A stretch of 32,638 nt of DNA. It comes from a virus. Below the pieces are notes generated by a model, which saw only the letters and a list, made by a program, of their open reading frames with translations, had not been told where the DNA came from and did not search any database. Shown one piece after another: positions 8,677 through 17,182 of the stretch; positions within the stretch are counted from its first letter, which is position 1, and every line of letters starts with the position of its first letter. Where the stretch lies: positions 1-32,638 of IMG/VR virus record IMGVR_UViG_3300020160_002656. The stretch is one strand, 5' to 3'. A program made the translations under genes and the position numbers.

Positions 8677-9017
8677 TGGGATCCATCCAGAACGAATGGG
8701 CCGCAGACGCCGCCGAAATCCTAAACGAAATACCCAAGGCCGTGACGGTCCGCCGTGGCTCTGGTCCCTCCACTTCTTTCAATGTCCTAATGTCGGCGCC
8801 GATGGTCCAGCAGGACCTCGAGACCGGCGGCTTTCTGAATTCGACAAGCTACGATGTTAAATTCCTGAAGGCCGACGCCGATCTCAACCCAGGCGTCGTC
8901 GTCTACGGCAACCTGGTTTCATTTAACGGCGGCGACTACCGCATCGTCGCGATCAACGACCGCCCTCCGTCCGCCTGGATTATCGTCCGCGTCCAGACAA
9001 AGGCCGGCCCCGCCTGA
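8676..9017 (+). CDS. probable head-tail connector protein
   Basis: 113 residues, small and predicted mainly beta after an N-terminal helix (WAADAAEILNEIPKAVTVRRG). The order coat - small beta protein - Z-like protein - U-like protein is that of lambda E-FII-Z-U, so an FII/stopper-like joiner is the best guess. The C-terminal part (VVVYGNLVSFNGGDYRIVAIND) has the small barrel look of such proteins. The ATG abuts repeat copy 3; the stop overlaps the next ATG (TGATG). No family motif proves the assignment. Confidence 0.6.
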   Translation: MGSIQNEWAADAAEILNEIPKAVTVRRGSGPSTSFNVLMSAPMVQQDLETGGFLNSTSYDVKFLKADADLNPGVVVYGNLVSFNGGDYRIVAINDRPPSAWIIVRVQTKAGPA

Positions 9018-9913
9018 TGGCGATCACCGCCAACAAGGGCGTCGTCGTCGACGACTCCGCGCTGATGGCGCACCTGCAGGACTTCTCAAAGCTCATGGGC
9101 AAGGAGTTGTCCGTCGTCATCCGCGACCAGGCGGCGGCCTTCTGCCTCGACATGATTAAATATACCAGGCCTTACAAAACGAAGGGCAAAGGTATGGATA
9201 AGGACGCAAAAGATAAAGGTATCAAAAATGTCCGGGACTCCGTCTTTCATATTTTCAGGCCTCTCGCCCTGGCAACTTCGGAGCAGGTTGCCGCCATCGG
9301 ACGGTTCGATGTTTTTAAAATGTGGGAGAAGCGCAACGGCGGATCTGCCGACGGTGCCAAATCAAAAAAGGTCAGGTGGGCAAAGTTTCAGCAGACTTTC
9401 GGCGGCGGGAAGTCTCTCCCTTTCATCGAGTCCGGCGACAAGGCCGCGCTCGGATCCATCCACACCTCTTTACGGCGCGACGGCGGCAGGGGTTCCCTGA
9501 AGTCCTCCGCGGCCGAGTCCGACGAGCCGTTTGCGATCGTCGCCCGCGAGAAGGACATTGAGAATTACGCAAAAATGAAGGCCCTCGATGTCGGCCTTTT
9601 AAAGTCAGCTTATTACCACGCCGCCCTCCGTATCCGCGCGGACATAAAGGGCGCGGCCTGGGTAAAGCATCCAGCCGGCGCGAGCAACGCGATCGGGGAC
9701 GATAAAACGAATGTCCCGCTTCAGCCCTTCGTCGTCGTCGGAAACCTTAAAGGTCGACGCGGCATCACCGATTCGCTCGTCCAGGCCGCGCTCAACCATC
9801 GCGCTTATGCGATGCGCAACGCCATGGCCCGCGAGCTTAATAAAAATAAGGTGTCCTGGTGGTCCGCCACCGTGACCGGGCGCCTGTCTAAAACCTACCA
9901 GCACTTTACCTGA
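9017..9913 (+). CDS. minor tail / tail completion protein (Z-like position)
   Basis: 298 residues, basic, unusually Lys-rich for this genome (TRPYKTKGKGMDKDAKDKGIK near residues 48-68). The N-terminal helix with DQAAAFCLDMIKYTRPY and the C-terminal RAYAMRNAMARELNKNK resemble tail-completion proteins of the lambda Z/HK97 gp10 type, which are usually shorter. It lies between the connector and the tail terminator, coupled by overlap upstream and 4 bases downstream. The function is inferred from order; a different neck role is possible. Confidence 0.5.
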   Translation: MAITANKGVVVDDSALMAHLQDFSKLMGKELSVVIRDQAAAFCLDMIKYTRPYKTKGKGMDKDAKDKGIKNVRDSVFHIFRPLALATSEQVAAIGRFDVFKMWEKRNGGSADGAKSKKVRWAKFQQTFGGGKSLPFIESGDKAALGSIHTSLRRDGGRGSLKSSAAESDEPFAIVAREKDIENYAKMKALDVGLLKSAYYHAALRIRADIKGAAWVKHPAGASNAIGDDKTNVPLQPFVVVGNLKGRRGITDSLVQAALNHRAYAMRNAMARELNKNKVSWWSATVTGRLSKTYQHFT

Positions 9914-9917
9914 TCTT

Positions 9918-10361
9918 ATGCCGTCCCCCACCGTTTATGGCATCCGCACGATCGCGGAGCAGTCCCTTAAGGCCTGGTTTGATCTGAACGCCGCGATGCT
10001 CCCCGGCGTCGAAATCAACGCCGGCCAGACCGACGAGGTCCGGACCGTCCCCATCATCATCCTCCACGCCGAGACCGCACAGGCCCACCGCGACCTGGGG
10101 GCCACCCCCCTTGGCAATTTTGAGCTCACCGTGAAGGTCTATGTCTATTCTTCGGCCGACGACTCTACCCTGGCCCAGCACCGGGAACGCGTCGAGAACG
10201 CCCAGGCCATCTTGCAGGATGTCGCCGGCCTGCAATCCGCCTGGACCGAGGGCCAGCTTTACGCGGCTTGGATTGTCTCCGACGATGAGGGGGTTGCCGA
10301 TCGCCGGTATGGGAATGTCCTGACCTATACCCTCGTCGCCGTCTACCCGCCGGCGGCTTGA
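9918..10361 (+). CDS. tail terminator protein (gpU-like)
   Basis: 147 residues. An N-terminal helix (TIAEQSLKAWFDLN) followed by PGVEINAG and alternating beta strands (VPIIILHAE, FELTVKVYVYSSADD), a helix (HRERVENAQAILQ), and a final strand pair (VLTYTLVAVYPP) match the alpha/beta layout of lambda gpU. Such proteins cap the tail tube at its final length and bind the head connector. The gene closes the third block: its TGA is inside repeat copy 4. Confidence 0.65.
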   Translation: MPSPTVYGIRTIAEQSLKAWFDLNAAMLPGVEINAGQTDEVRTVPIIILHAETAQAHRDLGATPLGNFELTVKVYVYSSADDSTLAQHRERVENAQAILQDVAGLQSAWTEGQLYAAWIVSDDEGVADRRYGNVLTYTLVAVYPPAA

Positions 10362-10377
10362 CTCCCGCGTAGGTTCA
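10358..10377 (+). promoter_or_regulatory. late block element, copy 4
   Basis: Identical 20-mer overlapping the stop of the tail terminator gene (TGA 10359-10361) and ending 13 bases before the next ATG at 10391. Here, as in copy 2, the element stands off the start codon, so it cannot simply be a start-codon context sequence. Confidence 0.75.
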
Positions 10378-10390
10378 AGCCCTCTCGACC

Positions 10391-10729
10391 ATGTCGCTCC
10401 CTCAAACCTACGGCCAACCTCATGTGTTCGCCCTGTATGATATCTCGTCGTTCATCACGCTTCAGTCCGACGGCATCAGCCAAAAGCCGGCCCTCGATGT
10501 TGAGGTCATGGATGAAACCGGCCGCGTCATCACCGACCGCCTGGACGACCTTCGCATTGAGACGACCCTTTCCGGCGTCCTAAAGACCGGCGCAACGATT
10601 CCTGAAATTGGCGATCGGCTTACTTACGACGCGATCAGTTATATCGTTAAGGATATTTCCGACGACGGCGTGAACAACGGTTTCCGCAAGGTCACCCTGA
10701 AGCTCGTCAAGTACCAGGAGATTGCCTGA
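10391..10729 (+). CDS. small tail protein, tail-tube candidate
   Basis: 112 residues, predicted nearly all beta after residue 30 (VEVMDETGRVITDRLDD, RIETTLSGVLKTGATIPEIG, DRLTYDAISYIVKDI, FRKVTLKLVKYQEI). It lies in the place of lambda V, between tail terminator and chaperone/tape measure, so it may be the tube subunit, though it is about half the usual length. It is the first gene after repeat copy 4. No recognised family signature; a baseplate or completion role remains possible. Confidence 0.45.
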   Translation: MSLPQTYGQPHVFALYDISSFITLQSDGISQKPALDVEVMDETGRVITDRLDDLRIETTLSGVLKTGATIPEIGDRLTYDAISYIVKDISDDGVNNGFRKVTLKLVKYQEIA

Positions 10730-10748
10730 CCCGAAAGGGCGCACCGCC

Positions 10749-11333
10749 GTGGCTGACCGGTGGACTTTGGCGGCGACCATCCTCCCTCCGACCATGGAGG
10801 TTTGCGGTCGTCGTCTCCTGCCTTTTTGCCTTCGTCACCGAGTTGCGCTCGAGGCGATCGACTCTCCGATCTTGTCTTTCAGCCGTCCCTTCGGCGCGGC
10901 CGATGTAATCAACGCGGTTCGGATCCTTTCGACGCATGACATGGACCAGGCGCGGCGCCCTGTCTCGCTCCTGGACGGTTATCACTTCCACTCCATGCGC
11001 CTCAGTCCCCGGCGCCTGAAGCGCGAGGCCTCGAAGCTTGCGACCTATTTCCTGGCTCAGTCCCTTTGGCCTCGATTCTGGGAAAAGGAGACGAAGTCCA
11101 ACAGCGGCGGCTTGCCCTGGCACCTGTCCGTCGTCGCTTGTCTCGTCCGGAACGGTCACTCGACTCAGGAGGCCTGGACCATGCCGGAGGCCGAGGCCAT
11201 CTGGCTCCATGTCGCGCACTCCCGCGCGGCCGGGGCGGATGTCTCCGTCGTCTCCGACCGGGAATGGGAAGCCATGGAGAGCTACCGAAAAAGCGAAATT
11301 GCAAAGTCCGCCGGCGATCGGTTGAGTAACTGA
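10749..11333 (+). CDS. tail assembly chaperone-like protein
   Basis: 194 residues from a GTG start; TTG at 10722 or ATG at 10794 are alternatives. Features: a CGRRLLPFCLRHRVALEAIDSP block, a mid helical region, and a C-terminal WHLSVVACLVRNGHSTQEAW followed by MPEAEAIWLHVAHSRAAG, all predicted helical. Position directly before the tape measure is that of tail assembly chaperones (lambda G/GT). No slippery sequence or overlapping second frame was seen, so only a single chaperone form is predicted. The start is uncertain because the frame overlaps the previous stop. Confidence 0.55.
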   Translation: MADRWTLAATILPPTMEVCGRRLLPFCLRHRVALEAIDSPILSFSRPFGAADVINAVRILSTHDMDQARRPVSLLDGYHFHSMRLSPRRLKREASKLATYFLAQSLWPRFWEKETKSNSGGLPWHLSVVACLVRNGHSTQEAWTMPEAEAIWLHVAHSRAAGADVSVVSDREWEAMESYRKSEIAKSAGDRLSN

Positions 11334-11334
11334 C

Positions 11335-12561
11335 ATGGCCGACGATGTAAAAATCAAATTCGGGGGCGACTTCTCCGCCGTCGGCAAGGGCGCAGGAGAA
11401 GCCGCGGCCCAGGCCGGCACAGCCCTAAAGGGACAGCTTGCAAAGTTTGGGGAGGAAATGCTGACCCGCGTCGGCGCGGCTGTCGCCCTCACCGCGCTTT
11501 TTGACAAATTCATCGACCAGCTGTCGGCGGCAAATAACTATTTCAAAGAGCTTAACGACGCGATCGATAAGTTCGGCGGCGGCGGAGAGGAATTCCAGCG
11601 CGTCGCCGGCCTTGCAAAATCCGTCAGCGTCCCGATGGAGGTCGTCGCAAAGTCGATGGGCATTTTTTCAAAATACATCGGCTTGGCCTCAAAGGACGCA
11701 AAGGGTCACGGCAAAGTCCTCCGCGAGCTTGGCTTTGATAATGAGCAGATTTCTTCCGGCACGATCTCAGCGACTGACGCTCTCGCGGCCCTTGCGAAAC
11801 AATTGAAGGAAACCGGGAACGAGAACCTCGTCGCCGCGAATGCCACGCTGATCTTCGGGCGCGCCGGCGCCGAGCTCATGCCGGTGATCCAGAAGGGGTC
11901 CCGCGAAATTAAACAGCAGGCCTCCGAGCTGACCGTCTATTCCGAGGCCGAGCTCCAGGCCGCCGAAGCCGCTGAACGCGCGGCGGCTCGTCGTCAGGCC
12001 GCTTGGCAAAAGTTTTTCCGGTGGCTGTCCCTGCAGATGGATGAAAATACCACTAAGGTCGTCGTCATGGAAACTGCGGCCGAAACCACAAAAGAGTTTG
12101 AAAAGAAGGGCCTGGACACGAAGTCGTCGGAGGGCCGGCAGAAGCTGATGTCCGAAATCATCGAGCGCCTTCAGGCCAAAGGCGTAGGCCTTGAGGCCCA
12201 ACTTGTCGCCTTTGAGAAAATCAAACGCGAGCTTGCAGGATCCGTCGGCGTGACCGACGAAAAACGCGCCGAGCTGGAGGTTGAGCTTGCCGAAATGAAA
12301 GCGGCGATCGAAAAGGTAAAGAAGGGCGATGAGGCGAGCAAAGCGGCGGCTGTCGCTTCCGCCGGCGGCGGTCCTACTGCTCTCTCCGCGTCCTCCCTTC
12401 AGGCGATCGGCGGCGGCGACATTAATTCCATCTATGCCGGCGTCTCTATTCAGCAGGCCCAGCTCGACGCCCAGGTGACGACCGCCAACAACACGACCGT
12501 CCTGGCAAACCAGGCGAACACTCCCGACCGATCTGCCGGCCCGACGACTGTCGCTAAATAA
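11335..12561 (+). CDS. tail tape measure protein (short)
   Basis: 408 residues. The start (VKIKFGGDFSAVGKGAGEAA) and the segment EEFQRVAGLAKSVSVPMEVV, with a FGRAGAELMPVIQKG block at about residues 177-191, are typical of tape measure proteins; long helices rich in Glu, Lys and Ala follow (residues 190-345), then an Ala/Ser/Gln-rich tail. It has a hydrophobic stretch (LTRVGAAVALTALFDKFI, near 44-61). The tape measure fixes tail length; by the common rule of about 0.15 nm per residue the tail would be near 60 nm. It starts one base after the chaperone stop. Confidence 0.8.
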   Translation: MADDVKIKFGGDFSAVGKGAGEAAAQAGTALKGQLAKFGEEMLTRVGAAVALTALFDKFIDQLSAANNYFKELNDAIDKFGGGGEEFQRVAGLAKSVSVPMEVVAKSMGIFSKYIGLASKDAKGHGKVLRELGFDNEQISSGTISATDALAALAKQLKETGNENLVAANATLIFGRAGAELMPVIQKGSREIKQQASELTVYSEAELQAAEAAERAAARRQAAWQKFFRWLSLQMDENTTKVVVMETAAETTKEFEKKGLDTKSSEGRQKLMSEIIERLQAKGVGLEAQLVAFEKIKRELAGSVGVTDEKRAELEVELAEMKAAIEKVKKGDEASKAAAVASAGGGPTALSASSLQAIGGGDINSIYAGVSIQQAQLDAQVTTANNTTVLANQANTPDRSAGPTTVAK

Positions 12562-12566
12562 AAACT

Positions 12567-13436
12567 ATGCCCAACCCATCCCCCACCCGCATCGACTTTG
12601 GCAACCCTCTTGCCTCTCCCGGCGAGCGCCAGCCCACCGGCTCGATGAGCGTCGACTCTTATGGGCTTGTCCAGGCCCAGCTGACCTTTGCCTTGGACTC
12701 TGATCCGAACAACTTAGCCCAGGCCATCCTATGGTACTCTCCTGGGGTCGACTATCCGGACAACCTGGGGTTCCCTCTCGTCTCTTACAAGTATCAAATG
12801 TCCGCGTCGAAGGGCGGCGTGACGATGATCGTCGTCGACTACATGGGCGTGTTCCGCGAGTCCGGCGTCACGGATCCGCAGTTGACCGGCGTCGCGAACA
12901 CGACGGCCCAGCCCATCGAGACTCACCCTAATTTCACCGAGGTCACCGACGACACGATCGGCACCGGCTCCCCGACTCAGCTCCTGGGCGGGAAGCCCCC
13001 CATCAACCTTGCGCCTGGAACGAACCCCATCTTCAACGAGGTTCAGAATTCAAACGGCGTCGTCACTTACACTTTCGCAGGATTCGGCGTGTCCGACACG
13101 GTAAACTACAAGGCCGGCATCCGTCAGTTTCTCCGGCCGATGGTAAATGTCCGCGGCATGATTTTCCTTAACCCTGCGAATGGTTACCGCGCGGCGGCGA
13201 TGATCAACGGCGTCGGTCGAACCCTTTTCGAGTCCGATGTGACAAAGCTCATCGCTCCGACTGACGCTGTCGGCGCCCTGGCAGGGACGGACTGCCTGCT
13301 GACTTCGGCCAGCATCGAGTGCATCGGCAACCCTGATAACTATGCCGGCATAAAAGTGTCTTATGATATCATGGTCGGCGGCGAGCTTGGATGGGACCAG
13401 GATATTTACGGCGAGTTCCAGAATTCCATTTTCTAA
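12567..13436 (+). CDS. tail protein of unknown role
   Basis: 289 residues, rich in Gly, Asn, Thr and Pro, predicted beta; no transmembrane or catalytic motif is seen. It follows the tape measure by 5 bases and precedes a long distal tail protein, so it is probably a distal tail or baseplate component. Repeated Asn-Gly-rich turns (NPANGYRAAAMINGVGR) and a YDIMVGGELGWDQDIYGEF ending give no family assignment. An unusual alternative is that it is the true major tube protein, displaced downstream of the tape measure. Confidence 0.6.
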   Translation: MPNPSPTRIDFGNPLASPGERQPTGSMSVDSYGLVQAQLTFALDSDPNNLAQAILWYSPGVDYPDNLGFPLVSYKYQMSASKGGVTMIVVDYMGVFRESGVTDPQLTGVANTTAQPIETHPNFTEVTDDTIGTGSPTQLLGGKPPINLAPGTNPIFNEVQNSNGVVTYTFAGFGVSDTVNYKAGIRQFLRPMVNVRGMIFLNPANGYRAAAMINGVGRTLFESDVTKLIAPTDAVGALAGTDCLLTSASIECIGNPDNYAGIKVSYDIMVGGELGWDQDIYGEFQNSIF

Positions 13437-13438
13437 AG

Positions 13439-14974
13439 ATGGACGACCTTGGCTTTAACGGCGCCGGCTCCAGGTTCAACGCGCGGTTTGAGTCCGGCTC
13501 TCCCATCCTGGCAAAACAGCTTAACGACCTTGCGGCCGGCCTGCAGGCGTCCCTGCCTATTCCCTACCTGGGCGCCGGCCCCAGCGTCAGCTTCACCCCC
13601 GGCGGCTCCATCATCGTCGACAACACCGAGAAGCTGACGCGCACCACCCCTTCCGCCGATCTGGTCCAGCAGTTCGAGATGGCCGCCGTCGTCGTCGACG
13701 GCAACGCTCGTCTCCGCATCGCCAAGGGGTCCGTCGGCTTTTCCCAGAGCAATATGCCGCGCGTCCGGCTTGGAGGCCACAGCGACCAGCGGCAGGGCTG
13801 GATTGGGAAGGTTGCCGTCTATGGCTCCGGCGTCTCCCTGACTTCCGGAACCGGCGACCCGACCTGGATGGACGGCGGCGGCTATTATTCCTTCGCGTCC
13901 CCAGGGACTTATTATGTCACGATCGGAAAGTTTGATATCAGTCAGTCGAACGACGACACCGACTCCGAGCTGTTGAACGCCGAGGCGCCCTGGGTGTCCA
14001 TCTTCAAGTCCGGCGACGACATTGAGGACATTATTTTTTCCGAGACCGGTCCTTCGCTTTATGTGAACAAGACCAATGTCCAAAAAATGACCGGCTACGA
14101 CGCGGCGTCGACCGGCTTGTCCGGGGATTGGGGTAATTGTCACACCACCTGGTTCAACCCTGTTAAGTGGGGCTATGCCGTGAAGCTCATCGGCATCGTG
14201 ACGGCGACGAACGACCCGGCGCTTGGCATGATTCTCTCCCTCGATCAGCACCTCGTCGGCCCGCTTGATCTTCAGGTCCCTATCCATTTTAACGGCACCA
14301 CCCTTTGCAATCAGTCTGATCTCACCGAGGCCGAGGATCCGTATAACCTGAACAAAAACTCCACGCCCAAATGGGCCGACATCGTCAACTCCGCGACTCT
14401 TTCGGGAATGGACTCCCTCGTCGCCGCAAACGACGATTGGTATGAGGAATTCGTCGGCCCTGCCGACTGGACAGAATTGAATTACAGCTACCTCGTCCCG
14501 GCCAGCTGTGCCGCGCAGGACGACAACGCCTGCGAGCATCCTTTCCAATTCCACCCCTTCGTCGTCCCGAGCGGGGCCGGCGACCTGTTCCGCGCCAATG
14601 TTTGTTCCGGCATGGTCAACAACCTCGTCCCCTGGGACGATGTCGGCCCTGGCCGCTTGAAGCTCCCGGCGACCATCGACTTCCTGATCAACCAGGACAC
14701 TTATATTTACCTGCGCCTTGGCACCGAGGCCTACGCGTCGAACAACCCGATCTTCCCGGTAACCGACGACACCGACGAATATTACCCGACGATCGTTCAG
14801 TCGCAGACCGCGCTCGTCGACACGGACGAGTATTGCTATATCCTGATGGGCGTGGCTCGAAACATTGGCGACCCGGAAAACTTCACCGTGGACCAGACCA
14901 TCTCTGGCTCCGTTTGGGCCGAGCGTCTCAAGGTTGCCGACAACACCGCAACTTATTATTGGGCCGGCGTCTAA
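13439..14974 (+). CDS. distal tail / baseplate protein
   Basis: 511 residues from the ATG at 13439, 2 bases after the previous stop; the frame is open 48 bases further upstream but that would overlap the preceding gene. The N-terminal 80 residues (FNARFESGSPILAKQLNDLA, GAGPSVSFTPGGSIIVDN) resemble the linker segment that many phages place at the start of distal tail or fiber-attachment proteins. The rest is Asp/Thr/Tyr-rich, predicted beta, ending NTATYYWAGV. It is probably a structural tail-tip component that presents the receptor-binding proteins encoded next. Confidence 0.6.
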   Translation: MDDLGFNGAGSRFNARFESGSPILAKQLNDLAAGLQASLPIPYLGAGPSVSFTPGGSIIVDNTEKLTRTTPSADLVQQFEMAAVVVDGNARLRIAKGSVGFSQSNMPRVRLGGHSDQRQGWIGKVAVYGSGVSLTSGTGDPTWMDGGGYYSFASPGTYYVTIGKFDISQSNDDTDSELLNAEAPWVSIFKSGDDIEDIIFSETGPSLYVNKTNVQKMTGYDAASTGLSGDWGNCHTTWFNPVKWGYAVKLIGIVTATNDPALGMILSLDQHLVGPLDLQVPIHFNGTTLCNQSDLTEAEDPYNLNKNSTPKWADIVNSATLSGMDSLVAANDDWYEEFVGPADWTELNYSYLVPASCAAQDDNACEHPFQFHPFVVPSGAGDLFRANVCSGMVNNLVPWDDVGPGRLKLPATIDFLINQDTYIYLRLGTEAYASNNPIFPVTDDTDEYYPTIVQSQTALVDTDEYCYILMGVARNIGDPENFTVDQTISGSVWAERLKVADNTATYYWAGV

Positions 14975-15447
14975 TGGCCTACCAAATCGGAGGACCGAAC
15001 GGAGGGGACCCTGGGAAAGCTCCGACCTGGGCCTCCCTGCGATCGCCACTTGTTCTCAACGCTTTCATTTGGAACGCGTCCTATACTCAGTTCTCTCGTC
15101 AATGGCCGGAGAGTGAGGCCAGCCCCCCTAAGTTTTTTAAATGGGAGAGTGGCTCTCTTTTCCGCGTCCAGAGGTTTGCGAGTCCGGCTTATTTCGGCAT
15201 CTCAAATAATGAGGGTCCTGACCCGAGCATCGTCTATACTGCCTGGAATGTCGGCCTGCAGTATCCTTCCAGGACCGTGGACAACCATGACTTTCTTTCC
15301 CTCGTCGGGGAGGCCTTGGACACGGACATCGGCACCTTCATCATCACCGCCGCCGCGCACGATCCGAACCAGGGCGGGCAGACGCTTTCCGATCAACCTC
15401 CCGGCGGGACTGAGATTTACGCCATCGGGAACCTGACCGGCTTTTGA
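14974..15447 (+). CDS. small tail-tip protein, unknown
   Basis: 157 residues starting at an ATG that overlaps the preceding stop (TAATG). Aromatic-rich in the middle (FIWNASYTQFSRQWPESEAS, FFKWESGSLFRVQRF), with no transmembrane segment. It ends just before repeat copy 5. Translational coupling to the distal tail gene suggests stoichiometric assembly with it. No family recognised. Confidence 0.6.
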   Translation: MAYQIGGPNGGDPGKAPTWASLRSPLVLNAFIWNASYTQFSRQWPESEASPPKFFKWESGSLFRVQRFASPAYFGISNNEGPDPSIVYTAWNVGLQYPSRTVDNHDFLSLVGEALDTDIGTFIITAAAHDPNQGGQTLSDQPPGGTEIYAIGNLTGF

Positions 15448-15451
15448 CGCT

Positions 15452-15471
15452 TTGACTCCCGCGTAGGTCTA
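15452..15471 (+). promoter_or_regulatory. late block element, copy 5 (variant 3' end)
   Basis: TTGACTCCCGCGTAGGT is preserved, then CTA replaces TCA; the last base is the A of the ATG at 15471. The conserved core is therefore the first 17 bases. It follows the previous stop by 4 bases and opens the fiber/lysis block. Confidence 0.72.
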
Positions 15472-15785
15472 TGAGCTCCCCCACGATCTCCTGGAAGCGC
15501 GGCAGTACCTTCGCCGCCCAGGTCATCTACACTCCCGGCGCCGGCGACCCTGCGACCCTTGATGGCGTCCTCGTCGAGTCGTCCGTCATGGACCACGCCC
15601 GCCAACGCTACCCGCTGACCGTGACCATGCTTCCCGGCTTTCTTGGCTTCAATGTCTACTTTGACGGCGACAGCTCCGATTGGGCCGCCGGCACCGCGGC
15701 CATCGACTACCGTTGCACCCTCGACGAGGTCGTCTTTTATTCGACGACCGCGCGCTTCACCATCGAGCCCCAGGTCACCCTCTAA
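15471..15785 (+). CDS. small fiber-associated protein
   Basis: 104 residues, predicted beta-sandwich (ISWKRGSTFAAQVIYTP, YPLTVTMLPGFLGFNVYFDG, TARFTIEPQVTL). Its position immediately before the collagen-like fiber and its start in repeat copy 5 suggest an N-terminal fiber attachment or baseplate upper domain protein. The stop overlaps the fiber start (TAATG). No firm homology. Confidence 0.55.
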   Translation: MSSPTISWKRGSTFAAQVIYTPGAGDPATLDGVLVESSVMDHARQRYPLTVTMLPGFLGFNVYFDGDSSDWAAGTAAIDYRCTLDEVVFYSTTARFTIEPQVTL

Positions 15786-17179
15786 TGGCTACCCTCACCA
15801 CCACCATCTCCTACGGCGAGCCGGCTGGCTCGATGGTAGCAACCTTGGGCGCTCCTGGCCCCGCGGGACAGGCGGCTACCGTCACCGTCGGATCCACGGC
15901 GACCGGTGACCCTGGCTCCGACGCGTCCGTCGTCAATGTCGGCACCAGCTCCGCCGCCATCCTGGACTTCACTATCCCCCGCGGCGACGCCGGCGGTCAA
16001 GGGCCGCAGGGTATTCCTGGCACTCCTGGCACTCCTGGCGCTCCTGGCGCCGCGGCCACCGTTGCCGCTGGCACCACGACCACCGGCGCTCCTGGCTCCG
16101 ACGCGTCCGTCGTCAATGTCGGCACCAGCTCCGCGGCCGTCTTTAACTTCACGATCCCCCGCGGCGATGTCGGCGCTCAGGGTCCCCAAGGCGTCCCCGG
16201 CGTCGTCTCCGCCACCTCCCCTTTGAGCTACGACTCAGGGACGCAGAATATCAGCATCGACCTTTCGTCCTACCTGACGACCGCGTCGGCCGCGAGCACC
16301 TACCAGACGCTTTCAGGAATGTCGTCTTACCTGACGACCGCGTCGGCCGCCGCGACCTATCGCGCGTTGACGAACACCACTTTTGGTTATGTTTTCATCA
16401 GCGCGGCGAACCAGGGCTATATTTATGTAAACCCAAACCCTGCACAGTTTGAAACCACCCAGGGCGTCTATCAGTCAAAGGGTCTTTTGATCCGCGACGC
16501 ATCGACCAATGTTCCGATCGCGAGGTTTGAGAAGGACCTGGTGCAGATCCCTCCGGAGGGCATCACCTTCAGCGACTCAACCGTTCAGACTTCCGCAGGC
16601 GTGTCGCTATCCGTCCTGGCTGACTATGCACAGCTCGCCGGCGCGTCGTTCACCGGGAAGATCAACTGCACTTCCGTCGATGGCGCGGCCGGCGTCAATG
16701 TCGGTATCGGCGGAACCTCCGCAAGCGCGACCGTAGCCGGCGACCTTTGGATTGCCACCGGCGGCGCGAACCTCAATTTCCGAGACGGAACAGGCGCGTG
16801 GAAGGTGTTAGCTTCACTTCAGAACGGCAATGTGTTCACCGCCGTCCAGACTGTCGATGTCACCAGCACCAGCACCGCCCTGCGCGTCACTCAGAAAGGG
16901 ACAGGGAGTGCCTTGGTCGTCGAGGATTCAGCCACGCCTGACACATCGTCCCTCGTCGTCGATCCGAACGGCAATGTCGGCATCGGTGTCGCGTCCGGTT
17001 ACACCTCGACCGCAAAGCTCGAGGTTGTCGGCAACGCGAAGGCCAGCACTTTTTCCAACGGCACCGGCCCGACCTTTGCCGTCGTCCAGACTTCCGCCCA
17101 CACCGGCGGAGGCGACACCCTGGACCTGATCATCACCGTCGCCGGCGTCAACTACCGCGTCGGCCTTCGCCCCGCTTAA
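15785..17179 (+). CDS. collagen-like tail fiber
   Basis: 464 residues. Collagen-like Gly-X-Y runs (GQGPQGIPGTPGTPGAPGAA near residues 75-95; GAQGPQGVPG near 132-141) are separated by a duplicated 60-residue module whose DNA is nearly identical (15911-15953 and 16091-16133). A second duplication, SYLTTASAA at about 166 and 182, follows. The C-terminal half has repeats typical of trimeric receptor-binding fibers (VNVGIGGTSASATVAG; VDPNGNVGIGVASGY). Likely the host-recognition fiber. The start at 15785 overlaps the preceding stop; longer in-frame starts upstream lie inside the previous gene. Confidence 0.85.
   Translation: MATLTTTISYGEPAGSMVATLGAPGPAGQAATVTVGSTATGDPGSDASVVNVGTSSAAILDFTIPRGDAGGQGPQGIPGTPGTPGAPGAAATVAAGTTTTGAPGSDASVVNVGTSSAAVFNFTIPRGDVGAQGPQGVPGVVSATSPLSYDSGTQNISIDLSSYLTTASAASTYQTLSGMSSYLTTASAAATYRALTNTTFGYVFISAANQGYIYVNPNPAQFETTQGVYQSKGLLIRDASTNVPIARFEKDLVQIPPEGITFSDSTVQTSAGVSLSVLADYAQLAGASFTGKINCTSVDGAAGVNVGIGGTSASATVAGDLWIATGGANLNFRDGTGAWKVLASLQNGNVFTAVQTVDVTSTSTALRVTQKGTGSALVVEDSATPDTSSLVVDPNGNVGIGVASGYTSTAKLEVVGNAKASTFSNGTGPTFAVVQTSAHTGGGDTLDLIITVAGVNYRVGLRPA
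15911..16133 (+). repeat. internal direct repeat in the fiber gene
   Basis: Two copies of a block of about 43 bases beginning CCTGGCTCCGACGCGTCCGT (15911 and 16091), exactly 180 bases (60 codons) apart, identical by eye over that span. They encode PGSDASVVNVGTSSA. Recombination between copies would change fiber length in frame. Confidence 0.9.
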
Positions 17180-17182
17180 CCC

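Noticed and set aside
10722-11335. Programmed frameshift in the tail chaperone
   Set aside because: No slippery heptamer or overlapping second frame consistent with a lambda G/GT type extension was found near the end of this gene.
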